Positions 1 through 9,850 of a DNA stretch of 64,000 bases are shown one piece after another; position 1 is the first letter of the stretch, and each line of letters opens with the position of its first letter. The notes beneath the pieces were generated by a model. That model saw only the letters and a list, made by a program, of their open reading frames with translations. It did not search any database and was not told where the DNA came from. This stretch comes from Pythium myriotylum (Eukaryota; Oomycota; Peronosporomycetes; Pythiales; Pythiaceae). The DNA is taken from NCBI GenBank assembly GCA_023091665.1, contig JALJCQ010000009.1:2356001-2420000 (forward strand). The letters run 5' to 3'. The position numbers and the translations under genes are program-made.

Positions 1-57
1 ATGGAGAAGTACATTCTATGGATGACTAGAACCCGATCTTTCTCCAATTCTCTCCAT

Positions 58-1386
58 TCACGAAAGCAGGTCGAGTGGAGGCTGCTGCGGCTGCTGGCCG
101 ACGCGATACGCTGGTGCTTGAGGTTGAGCTGCGATGTGTGCAAACGGGTCGAAAGAGTTGGCCGATCCCTGAGTCTTCGCGGTTGGTGAAATGCTAATCG
201 ACATCTCGGAGAAGTCGAGAAGGTTGATATCATCGTCTTTCTTCGGCGGGGACAAGGAGTGGCTCGTCTGGTTGTTCTGTCCATGAGGTGCAGACGGCGC
301 TGATTCGGGGAGTTGATTGTCGATACCTGACGAGAGTCGCATGAGACCGTCTGCGTCGAAGCGGTCGGGCGGCAGCGGCAACGAGAGCATCGACATTCGG
401 CGAGGGACCTCGATAGCGACGCCACTGCGGGACATGATCGGACGCTCCCACTGCGATAGGCCGCTAGTCTCGTTGCGGAAGTAGGACGTCCCACGTGAGC
501 GCGAAAAGACAGGGAACCACCCGGTCTGAAGCACAAAGTCGGTCTCCGATAGGTCTTTCCAAGCGCACCCGTCGATGAAAAACTCGTACTTCTTGCCCTC
601 GGACTCGAGCGTGACGACGACGCTGAGCGTGTGCTGGTCGAAGAGCGTGTAGTCGTACTCCCACACGTCCTCGTCAATGTCGTCGTGGTTGACGCGCGTG
701 AGCAAGCGCGAGTCGAGGATCACGACAAACTCCCCGCCCTCGTCGTTGCGGTCGAGATCGCGCAGTTCCAGCTTATGGATCGTGCCGTGAAGCCCAAACG
801 CAAACGTCCACGCCGTGCAGATCGCCGTGACCGAGCCGCTGTTCTTGTTGTTCTCGTCGGCGGCGCGAGTGAGCACGCGCTTTTCGTCGACCACGCGTCG
901 CGCATACCGCTCGCTGCTCCACACGGTCGAGGCGCTGGTCGCGAGCTTGCGCTCATCGAGGTGGTCCCACGCGCGCCCGTCGACGAAGAGCTGGTAGATC
1001 GAGTCGAGGCTGCGCTCCTCGACGACGGTCGACTTGACGTCCTTGATGGCGACGCAGAACTTGGCCGTGTGGGTCTTGGCGACGTGGAACTCGTACCGCC
1101 AGTCGCCCGGACAGTACTGCTCCGACGTGAAGAGGCGGCGTCCGTCGAGGCGCAGACGCTTCTTGGCCGAGATGCGCGAGTGCTCGAGCATGACCGTGTG
1201 CACTTGCTCCGAGTCGGCGAAGACGAAGCGCCAGGTGATGCGCTTCTTGGACATGGGCACGCGCTCGCCGATGTTCTCGATCTCGCGGCTCACGCGCAGC
1301 ACGGCGGCGGCCGAAGGCGAGCCGAGCGCCGTCTCCGCGGGGTCGACGGACGTCGGGGAGGCGCGGACGGTCGTCGTGGCGATCAT
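58..1386 (-). CDS. Double FAIM1-fold protein with WW domain
   Basis: Single-exon gene of 442 residues with an ATG at 1386. Residues about 50-140 and 191-276 each look like the Fas apoptotic inhibitory molecule (FAIM1) beta-sandwich: an opening W-x-F-x-F strand, a mid His-x-Leu/Met strand, and a closing Phe-hydrophobic-Asp-Gly-x-Ala-Trp. A WW domain follows at 290-316, with W290, an S-Y-F centre, N304, T306 and W313-E-R-P. The C-terminal 120 residues are Pro/Ser/Gln-rich and look disordered. FAIM proteins in animals are small single-domain stress and anti-aggregation factors. The tandem plus WW arrangement is larger than usual and suggests a scaffold that binds Pro-rich ligands, which is inference. 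The neighbouring claudin-like gene is on the same strand about 0.9 kb away. Confidence 0.6.
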   Translation of the reverse strand: MIATTTVRASPTSVDPAETALGSPSAAAVLRVSREIENIGERVPMSKKRITWRFVFADSEQVHTVMLEHSRISAKKRLRLDGRRLFTSEQYCPGDWRYEFHVAKTHTAKFCVAIKDVKSTVVEERSLDSIYQLFVDGRAWDHLDERKLATSASTVWSSERYARRVVDEKRVLTRAADENNKNSGSVTAICTAWTFAFGLHGTIHKLELRDLDRNDEGGEFVVILDSRLLTRVNHDDIDEDVWEYDYTLFDQHTLSVVVTLESEGKKYEFFIDGCAWKDLSETDFVLQTGWFPVFSRSRGTSYFRNETSGLSQWERPIMSRSGVAIEVPRRMSMLSLPLPPDRFDADGLMRLSSGIDNQLPESAPSAPHGQNNQTSHSLSPPKKDDDINLLDFSEMSISISPTAKTQGSANSFDPFAHIAAQPQAPAYRVGQQPQQPPLDLLS

Positions 1387-2297
1387 GGCGGAACGAAGTC
1401 AGTTTGAGAGAGAGAGAGAGAGAGAGAACCCAGGATGAGAGTCCTTCGATTTTCAGACAAGCGGGTTTAAACCTGTATCGCGCAAGGTTTAATTCTCCGT
1501 GAGACAGAAATGGCGGCCACCCACCATGCACCAGGGATGTGTTGGACTGGGTCTGGACAACGCGACAGTTTTGGCTTGGTGGGGTGACCGGAGAGACGCC
1601 GTCGTGATGGATGGAGAGAGTAATGCAGGCACACGTGGCAGCAGAGGGGCTCGCTCTCTCTCTCGCATGGAGACAGGAGGTGCGAGCCAGCTGCGATCGG
1701 AATGATCTGGCCAAGTGAAAACAGAGACCTGCTGCCAGGGGGAGTATTAGACACGCACATGCTGTGCGCTGACACTCGAAAGCCCCCTGTCTACCGTGTC
1801 TGCGTGGCCGAGTCTGTTGCAAAGACTCGGCGGTGCTGCGTCCTCTGCCTCGCGATGGTTGCAGCCTGATTCCCAGCACTCTTGTGAGTCGTGGACGGTA
1901 TTGTCTCTTGGCGCTTCAGGTTGTGGCGACGTGGCGGCTCATCAGCCATTTACGCGAAGGTCAAGACCGGCACACGACCTATGACAGCGACTGGCATGCT
2001 AGTGAGCGAATGCAACACAGCAAGGTCGTCAAGGAAGTGGTGTCGACAACATGGGCGAAGTTCCTGTTGCTCTAAATGTTGATATCATATCGGATGTGGA
2101 GATAAATCAGGTGAAGATGGGTGGGCACCATGAAAGCCCACTGTGGATGGAACCCACATCCACAAGAGCACGAGACCATGAAATCATCGTGCGTAATGGG
2201 GTGCTAGAGAGGACATCTCTCGGTTGCGGAACGTTTATTCGTGTTGTAAATATCACTATCGAACTACAGAAGGCTTGACAGGGCACCGGAAGGATAC
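1387..2297. other. Intergenic, no gene seen
   Basis: This stretch lies upstream of the FAIM-like gene and downstream of the first tetraspan gene. I see only short overlapping open frames without family features. A GA microsatellite sits directly upstream of the FAIM start and probably lies in its 5' leader. Confidence 0.5.
1406..1427. repeat. (GA)n microsatellite
   Basis: Eleven GA dinucleotides lie about 20 bp upstream of the FAIM-like start codon. As (TC)n on the coding strand they form a pyrimidine tract in the probable 5' leader. Confidence 0.9.
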
Positions 2298-3143
2298 TCA
2301 GAACTTGAGAATGGATCTTCCTCGGCGAGCACGCTCGGCGTCAGTCGCTAGAATGCCCATGCCTGCAATGCAAAACAGGGCGGCGACAGCGAGCTGCGCG
2401 TAGACAGCGAGACCGAGACGGATGGAGACGTGGTCGCCTGTGTTGCGCAGGTCCCAGGACTGGTGGTGCCACGAGATGACTGCAGCAAACGCTGCGAGGG
2501 ACGAGAACTGGAGCAGCGACACGTTCGTCTTCGCAGGGCTCGCGCGGAGCTCGTGGAGCAGGGGCTGTGGCTTCCCGAGCGTCCACACAAACGCGATGAG
2601 CGTGCATACGGCCATGAGAAAGCTCACCGAGCCCAAAGTCATGGTAGCTGCGCCTTCGACGCCGCAAGACTTTTCAATGAACCGTTGAATGTGCATGTCA
2701 TCGAGCGAGGTGGGCGGGCGCGGAATGCGGTGGACGTCTTCACTTGCTTCCAGTGGGAGTGGCACACCTCGGACATCGTCGGTGCCATACACAAACCCCC
2801 GAGAATATGCTTCGCAAACACTGAGCTCTTGCGTGCCGATGGTCGAGTGGAAGGCCACGCAGACCTCCTTCTCCTGGTCGATCGCTGAGGGTGTGCCATC
2901 CAGCGACTTGGCGGTGCTGCAGTAGCCCCAGAGACCCGCCGAGAAGTCGACGTGGAATGCACTGCTACTTGCGACGTGGTATGTCTCACCGGCGGCCCAG
3001 TACGGCGCGGCGATTGAAGCTGCTTGAAGCAGCAGACCGGATGCGAGAGTTCCGGCGGTGAGGATGGCCCGCGCCGTCCACACCGAGCGCCTCTTGCTCG
3101 GCGTTGGCGACGACGGCAGTCTCTTTCGGAAGGAGATCTTCAT
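2298..3143 (-). CDS. Claudin/Sur7-like tetraspan membrane protein 1
   Basis: 281 residues from the ATG at 3143. An in-frame extension to 3335 is Arg-rich and looks like leader. Hydrophobic segments lie near residues 26-47, 160-182, 200-215 and 240-262. The first extracellular loop carries the claudin/PMP22 signature W49 ... G70-L71-W72-x-x-C75 ... C95, which in claudins forms the folded, disulphide-bonded loop; fungal Sur7/PalI proteins have a similar motif. It is a diverged paralogue of the gene at 3798-4544 on the same strand. Likely a plasma-membrane or cortical tetraspan protein. Membrane topology is inferred only from hydropathy read by eye. Confidence 0.65.
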   Translation of the reverse strand: MKISFRKRLPSSPTPSKRRSVWTARAILTAGTLASGLLLQAASIAAPYWAAGETYHVASSSAFHVDFSAGLWGYCSTAKSLDGTPSAIDQEKEVCVAFHSTIGTQELSVCEAYSRGFVYGTDDVRGVPLPLEASEDVHRIPRPPTSLDDMHIQRFIEKSCGVEGAATMTLGSVSFLMAVCTLIAFVWTLGKPQPLLHELRASPAKTNVSLLQFSSLAAFAAVISWHHQSWDLRNTGDHVSIRLGLAVYAQLAVAALFCIAGMGILATDAERARRGRSILKF

Positions 3144-3797
3144 GGTGTCTGCGTTTCTGCGATCGGATTCTCGAATGACTAGAGAAGTGGCAGACCCCGG
3201 AGTGACGTGAATCTTTCCTTTTCCGTCTCGCGCTCGAGGTGGATTCCGCCACCTCCTCCGCTTCAACCAATCGCTGCGACGTGCCGCCGCTGATGGCCGG
3301 GCTGTGCAGCTGAGCTGCGTCCCATCTCCAGTCACCTCGTCGTGTGTGAGTAAGGCACTGACACAGGACGACCCAGTCCAACACAGGAGGAGACTGTTGG
3401 TTGTGCGACACGAAGAGACTCAGCGCGCTTCCGCGCAGATGCCCACGGAGGATCCACTGGGCTCAACTGTCCAACACATTCCATTCTCCCCTGGGAGCTG
3501 CTCGCGGGGTGTACTGTACCAGGTTGATGGTACACTGCTTCAGTTGCTGCAAAAATCAGGTTGTCAGCAAGGAGTTACCCAATATCAGTGAATCATGTCG
3601 AAGCGGCGCCAGTGGGTTCGATGGAGAATCTCACAGGTGGTCGGTACGTAGAGACACCGACATAGACGACATGAGGAACGATGGGTTCAAGAAAATACAG
3701 CGAGAAAGACTGGAAACTACTCTCTGTTTGTGTGGGTTTTCTCTCTGTGTTCTCAAAGGGCACGACGAGGCCCTTCAGACAATAGCCTTGTGAATGA
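3144..3797. other. Intergenic between the two tetraspan genes
   Basis: Contains a CCAAT sequence (3267-3271) about 125 bp upstream of the tetraspan-1 start, a possible promoter element. No convincing coding sequence is seen on either strand. Confidence 0.45.
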
Positions 3798-4544
3798 TTA
3801 TGCCTTCATGGCATTGTGGCGACCCAGAAGCGCGCCCGAGATCAGGAAGAGCACGGCCGAGAGCACGTTGAACACAAACGAGCCGCCGAGGCTGACGTCG
3901 TCCTCCTTGCTGAGTGGGCGCGACTGCACGATCCAGAGGATAAACGTGAGGAAGTTGGACACGAACGCGAGCGAGATGAGCACCTTGAACGCCGCGTTGA
4001 AGCTCGACTTGTTCTTGCAGCAAGTCACGCCGAGCACGACGCCGATGAATGCGAGCACACCGGCCGACGAGGCGAACGACGCGAACACGAGCGTGGCCGA
4101 GCCGAGCGCGCCGCACGACTTGCCGAGGAACTTGTCGAACTGGCCGAGGTCCATGCCGGCGTTGAGCGCGAGCGCGCCCGTGTAGGCCTTGCGCGCGATC
4201 TCGCCGAGGTCCTTGGCCGTGCTGAAGCCGTCGCAAATGCTGACGCTCGAAAAGTTCTTGGCCCACTCCTCGTTGACATCCGACAGGTCGTAGTCGTTGG
4301 ACGTGTGGAAGAGGTAGCAGTTGTCGAACGTGGCCGACTCGGACGAGTTGCTCTTGGAGAGCTCGACGTCGGTGCAGTAGCCCCAGACGCCGGCGGCGAA
4401 GTCGGCCTTGAGCACCTGCGAGGTCAGGTTCGAGTTGACGACATCGCTCGTGGACCAGAGCGGCAGCGCGAAGGAGATGATGTTGAGCACGACGGCGATG
4501 AAGAGGATGATGATCGAGACGAGGCCAGCGCCCGAGCACGCCAT
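3798..4544 (-). CDS. Claudin/Sur7-like tetraspan membrane protein 2
   Basis: 248 residues. The ATG at 4544 is chosen because hydrophobic segment 1 (residues about 7-29) follows at once. Four membrane segments are visible (about 7-29, 133-155, 169-189 and 205-228). The loop signature is W30 ... G52-V53-W54-x-x-C57 ... C76, matching the W-G[LV]W-C-C pattern of claudins and Sur7. The loop also has several Asn-x-Ser/Thr sites that could be glycosylated, and Cys-Cys follows segment 3 on the cytosolic side, a possible palmitoylation site. Tandem with the paralogue at 2298-3143, so an old local duplication is likely. Function in this lineage is unknown; a cell-surface domain organiser is a reasonable guess. 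Confidence 0.65.
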   Translation of the reverse strand: MACSGAGLVSIIILFIAVVLNIISFALPLWSTSDVVNSNLTSQVLKADFAAGVWGYCTDVELSKSNSSESATFDNCYLFHTSNDYDLSDVNEEWAKNFSSVSICDGFSTAKDLGEIARKAYTGALALNAGMDLGQFDKFLGKSCGALGSATLVFASFASSAGVLAFIGVVLGVTCCKNKSSFNAAFKVLISLAFVSNFLTFILWIVQSRPLSKEDDVSLGGSFVFNVLSAVLFLISGALLGRHNAMKA

Positions 4545-5017
4545 GGTCGCTGGCTTGGGGGCTGGGAGGCGAAAAGGCGAATGCGCGGCTCCACATCTCA
4601 GTGGTGACCCGCCGGATCTCATTTAACCTCGCTCTCGAGGTGGAATCATGTTGAGCCCAACCTGGCCAATGGGTGTGCCCCGTGGAAAACCGGGCGGGGG
4701 TTTCGCCGCCGACATGGGATGCGACGTCGCTATGAACCACTCGAGGTGACTGGCAGAAGAGCCTCGCGAGGCAGCCAGTCCGGTGGAGGAAGGTCCGTGG
4801 GGCGTGGGTGGCTGACCGGCGGGGCAGTCCAAGGGGCGTCTCACTGAGATGAGTCTGGCTGTCTTCGAAGGACTCATGAAGACAGAGGGATCGAATGAAC
4901 GAGCGTGGGGTTGGACGCTATTCTCTGCGCTTATGGGATACTAAGGTCAGGAGGTTCTTCACTACGGCTACACTCCACGGATGGTGGTCGGTGGGGGACC
5001 AGGCTTGCGTGGGTTGG
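4545..5017. other. Intergenic, no gene seen
   Basis: Separates the second tetraspan gene from the 3' end of the IQ-motif gene. Only short frames with no recognisable features were found. Confidence 0.45.
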
Positions 5018-6442
5018 TCATTGACAGGCAGTGAGCTGGAGACGAAATGCCTCCACACGGGTTCGCAGGTCGTCGATTGTACTCTTGATGGCGCGGGCGT
5101 TGAGCTTCGTTGAAGGCGCGCGGTTGTGCGAGTCGGTCGCTGGTTTGGCGCTGCGGATGCGCTGGCGCAGCTTGGCGTTGGCTGCGGCGATGGCCGGGTC
5201 GTCGAGCGACGGCGTGGAGCGAGGCACAGCGGCAGCTCGAGCTCGCGGCGTCGTCGAGAGGCGGGCTGGCTTGTTGTTGTGCGAGTCGGTCGCGGGGGCG
5301 GCGCTGCGGATGCGCTGGCGCAGCTTGGCGTTGGCGGCAGCGATGGCCGGGTCGTCGAGCGACGACGTGGAGCGAGGCACAGCGACAGCTTGAGCTCGCG
5401 GGGTCGTGGTCTCGGCAGGTCGTGTGCTCGAGATCTTTGCAGAGACGGACGCAAGTCGATCACTGGTGATGGAGTTGCGCTTGCTCAACTCCGCTTGAAA
5501 GTAAGCCCAGTTTTGTTGGAACGTGGTGTCGGTGGGCTTTGGCTTAGGGGCGTGGTTGATAGAGTTGACTTTAGCCCCAGTGCGCAGAATGCGGCGGTGG
5601 CTGTCGCGGTTGGCCGCCTGGAGCGCGAGACGCCGGGCTTCAATTTCGGTCTTGAAGCTGTTGAGACGCTTTCCCGGCGCTGGCACGTTGAAGGAGTTGA
5701 CCTTCGGCGTTACGCTTGCGATGCGCGTTTGGAAAGCGCGCGTATGCGCTTGGAGGGAAGACGCCCGAGTGGACGCTGGGCGCGAAGTTTGCGGGGAAGC
5801 GATACTCGAAGAACCCCATGACTGCAAGTCAGAGGAGCACTGAGACGACGAATCGTCCGTCGATTCGTCGCTGTCGAGTTCATTCGAAGCGCTGACGCTG
5901 GCGTCAACTCGCTTCGACAGGAAGAAGCGCTGAATGATAACAGCGGCCGAGGCCTCTTGCGCGGCACGGGCGGCAGCCGCGAGTGCGGCGACCTTGATCT
6001 CGTGCTGACGGACAACGAAACGCTGGATAACGATCGCAGCCGCGTCCATTCGCTCTTGCTCGGCGCTTTCGTCGTCGTCGTCGTCTTCTTCGTCTTCGTC
6101 GAAGCAGTCCAAGTGGAGAGGCTCGAAGCGCCGAGCGCGGCGCTTGAGCAGCCGAGCCTCGACGGCGTCGTTGATGACCAAGACCGCGGCCTCGTCAATC
6201 GAAGGCAGGAGGCGAAGCGACCGACGCATAATGTGCGCCCAGGCCTTGCTCGTCTCATCCCGCGCGTGCGGGCGAGGGACCATGGCCGCGAGCGCGGCAA
6301 AGTCGAGTTCCGGGGTCGCGTCGACGGCGCTGGCGTCGTCGTGAGTCGGAGGCGCTGGGCTTTGGGCAGCCAGAGCGTTCGGAGCGTTGGCGACCTTCGC
6401 GGCATTGCGCTTGCGTAGCTTGCGGAAGAAGGAGACCAACAT
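5018..6442 (-). CDS. IQ-motif protein with C-terminal tandem repeat
   Basis: 474 residues, single exon, ATG at 6442. Two IQ-like calmodulin-binding motifs (IVIQRFVVRQHEIK at 137-150 and VIIQRFFLSKR at 168-178) follow an acidic stretch at 114-127. The C-terminal third is basic and low in complexity. It ends with two near-identical units of about 46-51 residues (349-399 and 400-445), each centred on SLDDPAIAAANAKLRQRIRS, and a short helical tail. The likely role is a calmodulin or light-chain binding scaffold; no motor or other catalytic domain is present. I cannot name an orthologue. Confidence 0.6.
   Translation of the reverse strand: MLVSFFRKLRKRNAAKVANAPNALAAQSPAPPTHDDASAVDATPELDFAALAAMVPRPHARDETSKAWAHIMRRSLRLLPSIDEAAVLVINDAVEARLLKRRARRFEPLHLDCFDEDEEDDDDDESAEQERMDAAAIVIQRFVVRQHEIKVAALAAAARAAQEASAAVIIQRFFLSKRVDASVSASNELDSDESTDDSSSQCSSDLQSWGSSSIASPQTSRPASTRASSLQAHTRAFQTRIASVTPKVNSFNVPAPGKRLNSFKTEIEARRLALQAANRDSHRRILRTGAKVNSINHAPKPKPTDTTFQQNWAYFQAELSKRNSITSDRLASVSAKISSTRPAETTTPRAQAVAVPRSTSSLDDPAIAAANAKLRQRIRSAAPATDSHNNKPARLSTTPRARAAAVPRSTPSLDDPAIAAANAKLRQRIRSAKPATDSHNRAPSTKLNARAIKSTIDDLRTRVEAFRLQLTACQ
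5108..5398. repeat. Tandem duplication inside the IQ-motif gene
   Basis: Two adjacent in-frame units (about 5108-5245 and 5246-5398) encode the repeated SLDDPAIAAANAKL segments. They are similar at DNA level too, so the duplication looks recent and copy number could vary between strains. Confidence 0.75.
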
Positions 6443-7453
6443 GGCGAGGAGGAGGGAGGAGGAGGAGGTGCTTGAGCGTGGTAGCGAGGATTGTGGAATG
6501 AGCGGAGAATCGAGGACCGAGCAAGCGAGTCATGCGAGCCAGTGCCAGTCGCATGGACCCTGGAGAACGGAGCGAGGCACGCGAGGAGAACGGCCCCGAC
6601 GGCTGGTGGGGACTTCGGTGGGGGACTTGGCTCGGCGTCGTGACGACCACTTCAACGTCAGCCCAGTTGCTGCGAAAGATACCCCATCCCTTCTGTGATT
6701 GGTCGATATGACGTCGTGGCACCTAACCTCCGTTGAGACTAACCAATCCGCACGCAGATGGAGGTATCGATATTCCCACATGGATACACAGCACGAGGCG
6801 TGATGTGCTGTTCTCGGATCCAAGTCCATCCGCCGTCGGGTTTCGCCCCACGACGGCGCCTCGAAGCGCCGTCGGGAAACTTCCGCGCTGTCTCGCAGTG
6901 GCAACCACCGGCGTCGGAGACGATGGCGAGTGAGTCGCTGAAGCACAAGAGACAGCGTTTGGTCGAGTGAAAACGACATATCGGACGTGTTGTCGGGTCG
7001 TTTGACATAATTGTCCCTAAGGGATAGGTTTAGCCGCCAAACGAAGCGATTCATTGGATAGAATGGAGAATAATGTCAGAGACGAGTGACCATCTGAGAT
7101 TGGAGACTTGGTTCTCGGAACACGCTGATGAGGGCTAATTATGATACGAAGATTCGTTTTGGGCGCAGAATTATAATTCTGAACGAAAAGACACAGGTCC
7201 TTGCCAGATCAGAACGTTTCCTGCCTCATCGTCGCAGTATGTTCGAGTGCCAACGGCGTGCGCACGTCACAGGCCGAGGAAGCGACCGTATGAACCGAAA
7301 CGGACACGCGCCACTTCAAGTTCGTGCGAGGAGCGAGCCCGAATCCCTGCTCGACAGCAGAGGCGGCCCGCAGAGCCCGCGTCATTGCGATGTTCATCCT
7401 TTCGTGTGGGCGAAGCAGTCTTGAGACACCAGACGCTGGACAAGATAGTGACC
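6443..7453. other. Divergent intergenic region
   Basis: Separates the minus-strand IQ gene from the plus-strand PX gene. Many short frames are present on both strands but none shows family features. It presumably holds two promoters. Confidence 0.45.
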
Positions 7454-7591
7454 ATGGAGACAGCGGATCTCGTGCAGCTACTGTGGCCCCGCTGGACGGA
7501 CGAAGAGGCAGCGGTGGCGGCGACTCGTCGAGAAGCGATCGAACAGAGGGAGAGCAGCCGTCGGCTTTGCGGCGCTTGGACACCTCGATGA
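7454..7591 (+). promoter_or_regulatory. Upstream frame ending in an ATGA overlap with the PX gene
   Basis: An ATG at 7454 opens a 45-codon frame that reads like real protein (METADLVQLLWPRW...) and stops at TGA 7589-7591. That stop shares bases with the ATG at 7588-7590 of the PX gene. It could be an upstream ORF with termination-reinitiation, an unrecognised first exon, or a frameshift in the assembly. I cannot decide from sequence alone. Confidence 0.4.
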
Positions 7592-9132
7592 GCAATTACG
7601 ACAGCATGGCCACGCGACTCAAGACTGCTAGCAGGACCGACTTATCCTCCCTGTGGACTGTGTGCCGCGACACAAAGCGCAAAGAAGTACTCGCGTCGTC
7701 GACTGTGGATCGGGAAGAGATTGCCATCCCCGATCTCCACATCGGCCAGTACCAGCACTTCTGTCAACCCCAAACGTGGTCGTCGGTCTTTTCCCAGCCA
7801 GGCGATTTCACAGTGCGGGTGGAATCTGCTTTCGAACGGAACAGCGAGATTGTCTTCAGGGTCGCGGTGATCTGTTGCTCCATTCGAGCAGTGAAGGACG
7901 GCACCGCAGTTGTCACTTCTGAGGCCACGAAACGCAAGTCCTACGTGAAGTTTGTGGAGCGCACCGAACGAGAACTGACAAAGTTCTCGGATACCATGGC
8001 ACTGAAGTACCTTGGCCATCGGCTGAGCGACAAGCTACCGCGATTGGTTATGTCCGTGCTATCGTCGTCACAAGCACAGCTCGATGCGCATGCAAACGCA
8101 GTAACGTCGTACCTGAGCTACGTGTTGAGCATAACTGAGATTGGGTACAATCGACTCTTCGCTCTCACCGAGGCAGTCGCCAAGAATCTAGTTGTGCGTG
8201 AGTTCTTCGATCTGTCCCTTGGGTTCGGAGACCCCGCCATGGTCTCAACAAGCTCCTGCGACGCAAGACTGGAACACCGAGTAACGGAGAACAGATCGCT
8301 TCTTCCAAGCGCGTGGTTCAGTATCATGGAAGCTCCTCACTCAAGATCATTCTCGCTTCCTCGCCGCGATGAGTCGCCACGGCTTGATATCATGTTCCAA
8401 CCTTCCCCTGATCGATTTAGTCACAGCGGCAACGAATTCAAGACCGTCGCTCTGCGGTCTCCTAATTTCTACGTGACATATCCCGTGAGCACCGCTGGGA
8501 AATGTATTCGATTCGTGAAGCCAAGTCGATGGAACCAGGACAAGTCAATGGAGGGAGCATTCACAGTCGAAATCGTGGGTGTGACAGTATGCGACGGGCG
8601 TGCCAAATACACGGTTTGCATTTTCAGTCAAGTACGCGGCATTATCGAGATCTCGACTGTAGATCGTCGCTTCTCTGAGTTTGATTCGCTAGTAAATCGC
8701 GTGGAGTCCAAGCTTCGGGCGCTCTCCATTCGAAACCACTTTCCTACCAAGACACTCTTCAGATACCTTTCGGTCGGGTATCTTGAAAGACGCGCTGCTC
8801 ATCTGCAGAGGTTTCTGGAGAAGCTTCTGCAGATGCGATTCCTCGGCATGCTCGACCAGGAGATCAGCATGGTCGCCGAGCCGAACGTACGCAAGTTCCT
8901 CGGGCTGCCAAGTGTCGAATGGAGTATCACGCCGTGGCACGTCAGTGGTACCCCGCGGGGACTTCAGCGCGTACGACACGGCACGTCTCCTGTCAGGAGA
9001 GCTGAATCATCTCTCTCCTTCACGTCCTCGCCCAACTCGATCGTCAGTGTCAGCTCTGGCGCCTACGAGACAGACGAACCATCGACACCTCGCTACTACA
9101 ACATGCGTCGGCGCCATAGCGGTTCATTCTAG
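7588..9132 (+). CDS. PX-domain protein (possibly two PX domains)
   Basis: 514 residues from the ATG at 7588; the frame stays open further upstream to 7324, so the true start is uncertain. A clear Phox-homology domain lies at about residues 323-440. It has the FTVEIVGV strand, the RRFSEF core that corresponds to the phosphoinositide-binding R-R-[FY]-S/T-[ED]-F motif, a FPTK turn and an RRAAHLQRFLEKLL helix. A weaker PX-like stretch lies near 74-155. The last 70 residues are Ser/Arg-rich. PX domains bind PI3P and place proteins on endosomes. No BAR, kinase or SNARE domain was seen, so this is a sorting-nexin-like or adaptor protein of unknown partner. Confidence 0.6.
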   Translation: MSNYDSMATRLKTASRTDLSSLWTVCRDTKRKEVLASSTVDREEIAIPDLHIGQYQHFCQPQTWSSVFSQPGDFTVRVESAFERNSEIVFRVAVICCSIRAVKDGTAVVTSEATKRKSYVKFVERTERELTKFSDTMALKYLGHRLSDKLPRLVMSVLSSSQAQLDAHANAVTSYLSYVLSITEIGYNRLFALTEAVAKNLVVREFFDLSLGFGDPAMVSTSSCDARLEHRVTENRSLLPSAWFSIMEAPHSRSFSLPRRDESPRLDIMFQPSPDRFSHSGNEFKTVALRSPNFYVTYPVSTAGKCIRFVKPSRWNQDKSMEGAFTVEIVGVTVCDGRAKYTVCIFSQVRGIIEISTVDRRFSEFDSLVNRVESKLRALSIRNHFPTKTLFRYLSVGYLERRAAHLQRFLEKLLQMRFLGMLDQEISMVAEPNVRKFLGLPSVEWSITPWHVSGTPRGLQRVRHGTSPVRRAESSLSFTSSPNSIVSVSSGAYETDEPSTPRYYNMRRRHSGSF

Positions 9133-9850
9133 GGTATCGAAGAGTGTTTTAACGGTGAGGTTGATACCTCCCCGAGGCGTTCAGTTTATTGGACAAGTGT
9201 ACAATCGGATGACGACTTCATATTTATTTCAAGCAATGGAGAACGGGCTATCATATCGCCAGATAGGGTCGTGGGTGGCAACCCAGACACATCTTTAGCG
9301 ACGTCTCGTTGTGACTCCTTTGCCCAAGCCTCTGGCGTGCACTTTCGTCGATGTGAATCCAGAACAAGTACTGAATCCTCGTGGTCGCAACTCACCTCAT
9401 GATGAGACCGTGTTGTGTATCGTAGCGAACTGTCTCACGAATCATAGGTAACGATGCTGGCGTTCTCGGTGTCGAGTTACACGACGTCTGCAGCGTTGCT
9501 CACCCCATTGATCTAGTGCGGAACCCCCACGGTCATGGCCCAAGCGCCGTTGGAGTCGTCCAGCGCTTCAAGCATTCCTGTCGTGAATACTGTATTGCGG
9601 TGGGGGAGCCCATCTCTGTGCGTGTCAAGCGACGTTTCACCTTGATTTCCTTGAGTCGCATCACGACATCCAGTGCAGATTCCTTGCAGGTCTCCAGATC
9701 ACCATCGTTCAGATCGTGCGTCAACTCGTTTTCGAAAGCTTCAGTTGGCTGTGACGCGCGCATGTCGTAATTACGCATGCTGTAAATACTCTGCGGGACG
9801 TAAGAAACGCAGGGACAAGCGCGGAGCTGAAGTGCATCGGTCAAGCTGCG
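9133..9850. other. Intergenic, no gene seen
   Basis: Lies between the PX gene and the BLOC1S2-like gene. Only short frames without features are seen. It should contain the promoter of the latter. Confidence 0.4.

Noticed and set aside
631..1407. Long plus-strand open frame opposite the FAIM-like gene
   Set aside because: It is the antisense shadow of a GC-rich gene, with Val/Arg/Glu-heavy composition and no family features.
3143..3335. 64-residue N-terminal extension of tetraspan protein 1
   Set aside because: Arg-rich, no membrane or targeting feature, and the internal ATG puts the first membrane helix at the usual place.
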